NCBI GenBank assembly: GCA_946185305.1
Contig: CAMHJE010000011.1
Location: 1-30,196, forward strand
DNA: 30,196 bases
DNA from: UBA3792 sp946185305
Lineage (GTDB): Bacteria > Bacillota > Clostridia > Christensenellales > CAG-138
Direction of reading: 5' to 3'
The notes under the pieces were generated by a model. The model was not told the origin of the DNA and did not search any database. It saw only the letters and a program-made list of their open reading frames with translations. The position numbers and the translations under genes are program-made. This document shows positions 29,340 through 30,196 of this stretch, piece after piece; positions within the stretch are counted from its first letter, which is position 1; each line of letters begins with the position of its first letter.

Positions 29340-30196
29340 ATGTATTTGGCAGACGGTTGGAAGGAATACGGCATCCTTGATGCGGGCAACGGCAACAAGC
29401 GCGAGTTTTGGGGCCGCGTGACGCTGCTGCGTCCCGATCCGCAGGCGGTGTGGCCGATGAACGACGCCCCGTGCGACGCGACCTATATCCGCTCGCAAAG
29501 TGGCGGCGGGCATTGGGAGTTCCAAAAGGAGCTGCCCGAAAGCTGGACGATCCGCTATCGTGACCTTCGCTTTGTCGTGCGGCCGACCGGCTTCAAGCAT
29601 ACGGGCCTGTTCCCGGAGCAGGCGGTCAACTGGGACTGGATGCGCGAAAGGCTTTCCGGCTTCGAGCAGCGGTACGGCAGAAAGCCGAAGGTTTTGAACC
29701 TCTTTGCCTATACCGGCGGCGCGACGTGCGCGTGCGCCAAGGCGGGCGCGGAGGTCGTGCATGTGGACGCGGCCAAGGGCATGGTGCAATGGGCCAAGGA
29801 TAACGCGAAGGAAAGCGGCTTATCCGATGCGCCGATCCGCTTTATCGTGGACGACTGCGGCAAGTTCGTGAAAAGGGAGCTGCGGCGCGGCAACCGCTAT
29901 GACGGCATTTTGATGGACCCGCCGAGCTACGGCCGGGGGCCGACCGGCGAGATGTGGAAGATCGAAAACGACCTGTATCCGCTTGTCGAGCTGTGCGCGG
30001 GGCTGCTCTCCGATACGCCTTGCTTCTTTTTAATCAATTCCTACACGACGGGTCTTGCCCCGTCGGTGCTGCAAAATGTGCTGCGCCTCGCGCTGCCCGA
30101 AGGGCATGTCGAGGCCGACGAGGTCGGCTTGCCGATCCGGCGCGACAGCTTGGTGCTGCCGTGCGGCGCAAGCGGGAGATGGACGCCGCATGACTG
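29340..30196 (+). CDS. Class I SAM-dependent RNA methyltransferase (RlmI/RlmK-like), 3' end at window edge
   Basis: At least 285 codons remain open to the right edge; the last full codons read GRWTPHD and then TG, so a TGA stop may lie just beyond. The protein has a short N-terminal part (WKEYGILDAGNG, EFWGRVTLLRPDPQ), VVRPTGFKHTGLFPEQ, the SAM motif VLNLFAYTGGATCACAKAGAEVVHVDAA and the substrate motif DGILMDPPSYGRGP, as in 23S rRNA 5-methylcytosine or guanine methyltransferases of the RlmI/RlmK type. It lacks the N-terminal PUA domain of RlmI. The ribosome binding site is weak (CAGGAA, about 13 bases upstream). An ATG at 30190 in another frame could start the next gene. Confidence 0.88.
   Translation, partial: MYLADGWKEYGILDAGNGNKREFWGRVTLLRPDPQAVWPMNDAPCDATYIRSQSGGGHWEFQKELPESWTIRYRDLRFVVRPTGFKHTGLFPEQAVNWDWMRERLSGFEQRYGRKPKVLNLFAYTGGATCACAKAGAEVVHVDAAKGMVQWAKDNAKESGLSDAPIRFIVDDCGKFVKRELRRGNRYDGILMDPPSYGRGPTGEMWKIENDLYPLVELCAGLLSDTPCFFLINSYTTGLAPSVLQNVLRLALPEGHVEADEVGLPIRRDSLVLPCGASGRWTPHD

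Overview
The window is GC-rich, densely coded bacterial DNA. It most likely comes from an anaerobic gut-type member of the Clostridia (Oscillospirales-like). This is inferred from strong AGGAGG-type ribosome binding sites, an AddAB (not RecBCD) recombination nuclease, an oxygen-sensitive class III ribonucleotide reductase, a DUF1015 gene next to aspartate kinase, and sigma-A promoters with very regular 17-bp spacers. I see no rRNA, tRNA, CRISPR array, insertion sequence or prophage. No gene-free stretch exceeds 300 bases; the longest, 12245-12498, holds a hairpin repeat array, two inverted repeats and the gap promoter.

Layout. (1) 1-4220, + strand: the 3' part of an anaerobic ribonucleotide reductase with a fused C-terminal redoxin, a strong terminator, a foreign-looking RhuM-family gene, and a thioredoxin reductase lacking the usual NADPH-binding signature. 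(2) 4353-6494, +: nucleoside phosphorylase, sugar O-acetyltransferase and a small membrane protein. (3) 6561-8635, +: two GNAT acetyltransferases, an esterase and a 71-residue protein, translationally coupled and closed by a bidirectional terminator. (4) 8649-11176, -: M18 aminopeptidase and class II fructose-bisphosphate aldolase, each with its own promoter. (5) 11233-13623, +: membrane-anchored glycosyltransferase and glyceraldehyde-3-phosphate dehydrogenase. (6) 13655-17558, -: DUF1015 protein, aspartate kinase, terminator, GNAT protein and an unknown protein. (7) 17623-26140, -: a thpR-addB-addA-rsmF operon. (8) 26172-30196, +: membrane-anchored solute-binding protein, stand-alone E2-like protein with an altered active site, murA, and a 23S-rRNA-methyltransferase-like gene reaching the window end.

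Most genes are housekeeping: central glycolysis (fba, gap), cell wall (murA), DNA repair (addAB), dNTP synthesis (nrdD), amino-acid synthesis (aspartate kinase) and RNA modification. The features most worth a second look are: the redoxin-fused NrdD plus unusual thioredoxin reductase, which may be a non-NADPH electron route to deoxynucleotides; a family of tandem mini-hairpins with AAATC-type linkers at four intergenic sites, often starting at a stop codon; two divergent promoters that share one palindromic -35 box; an E2-fold protein that has lost its catalytic His and Asp; and a structured leader in front of murA that can pair with its Shine-Dalgarno sequence.
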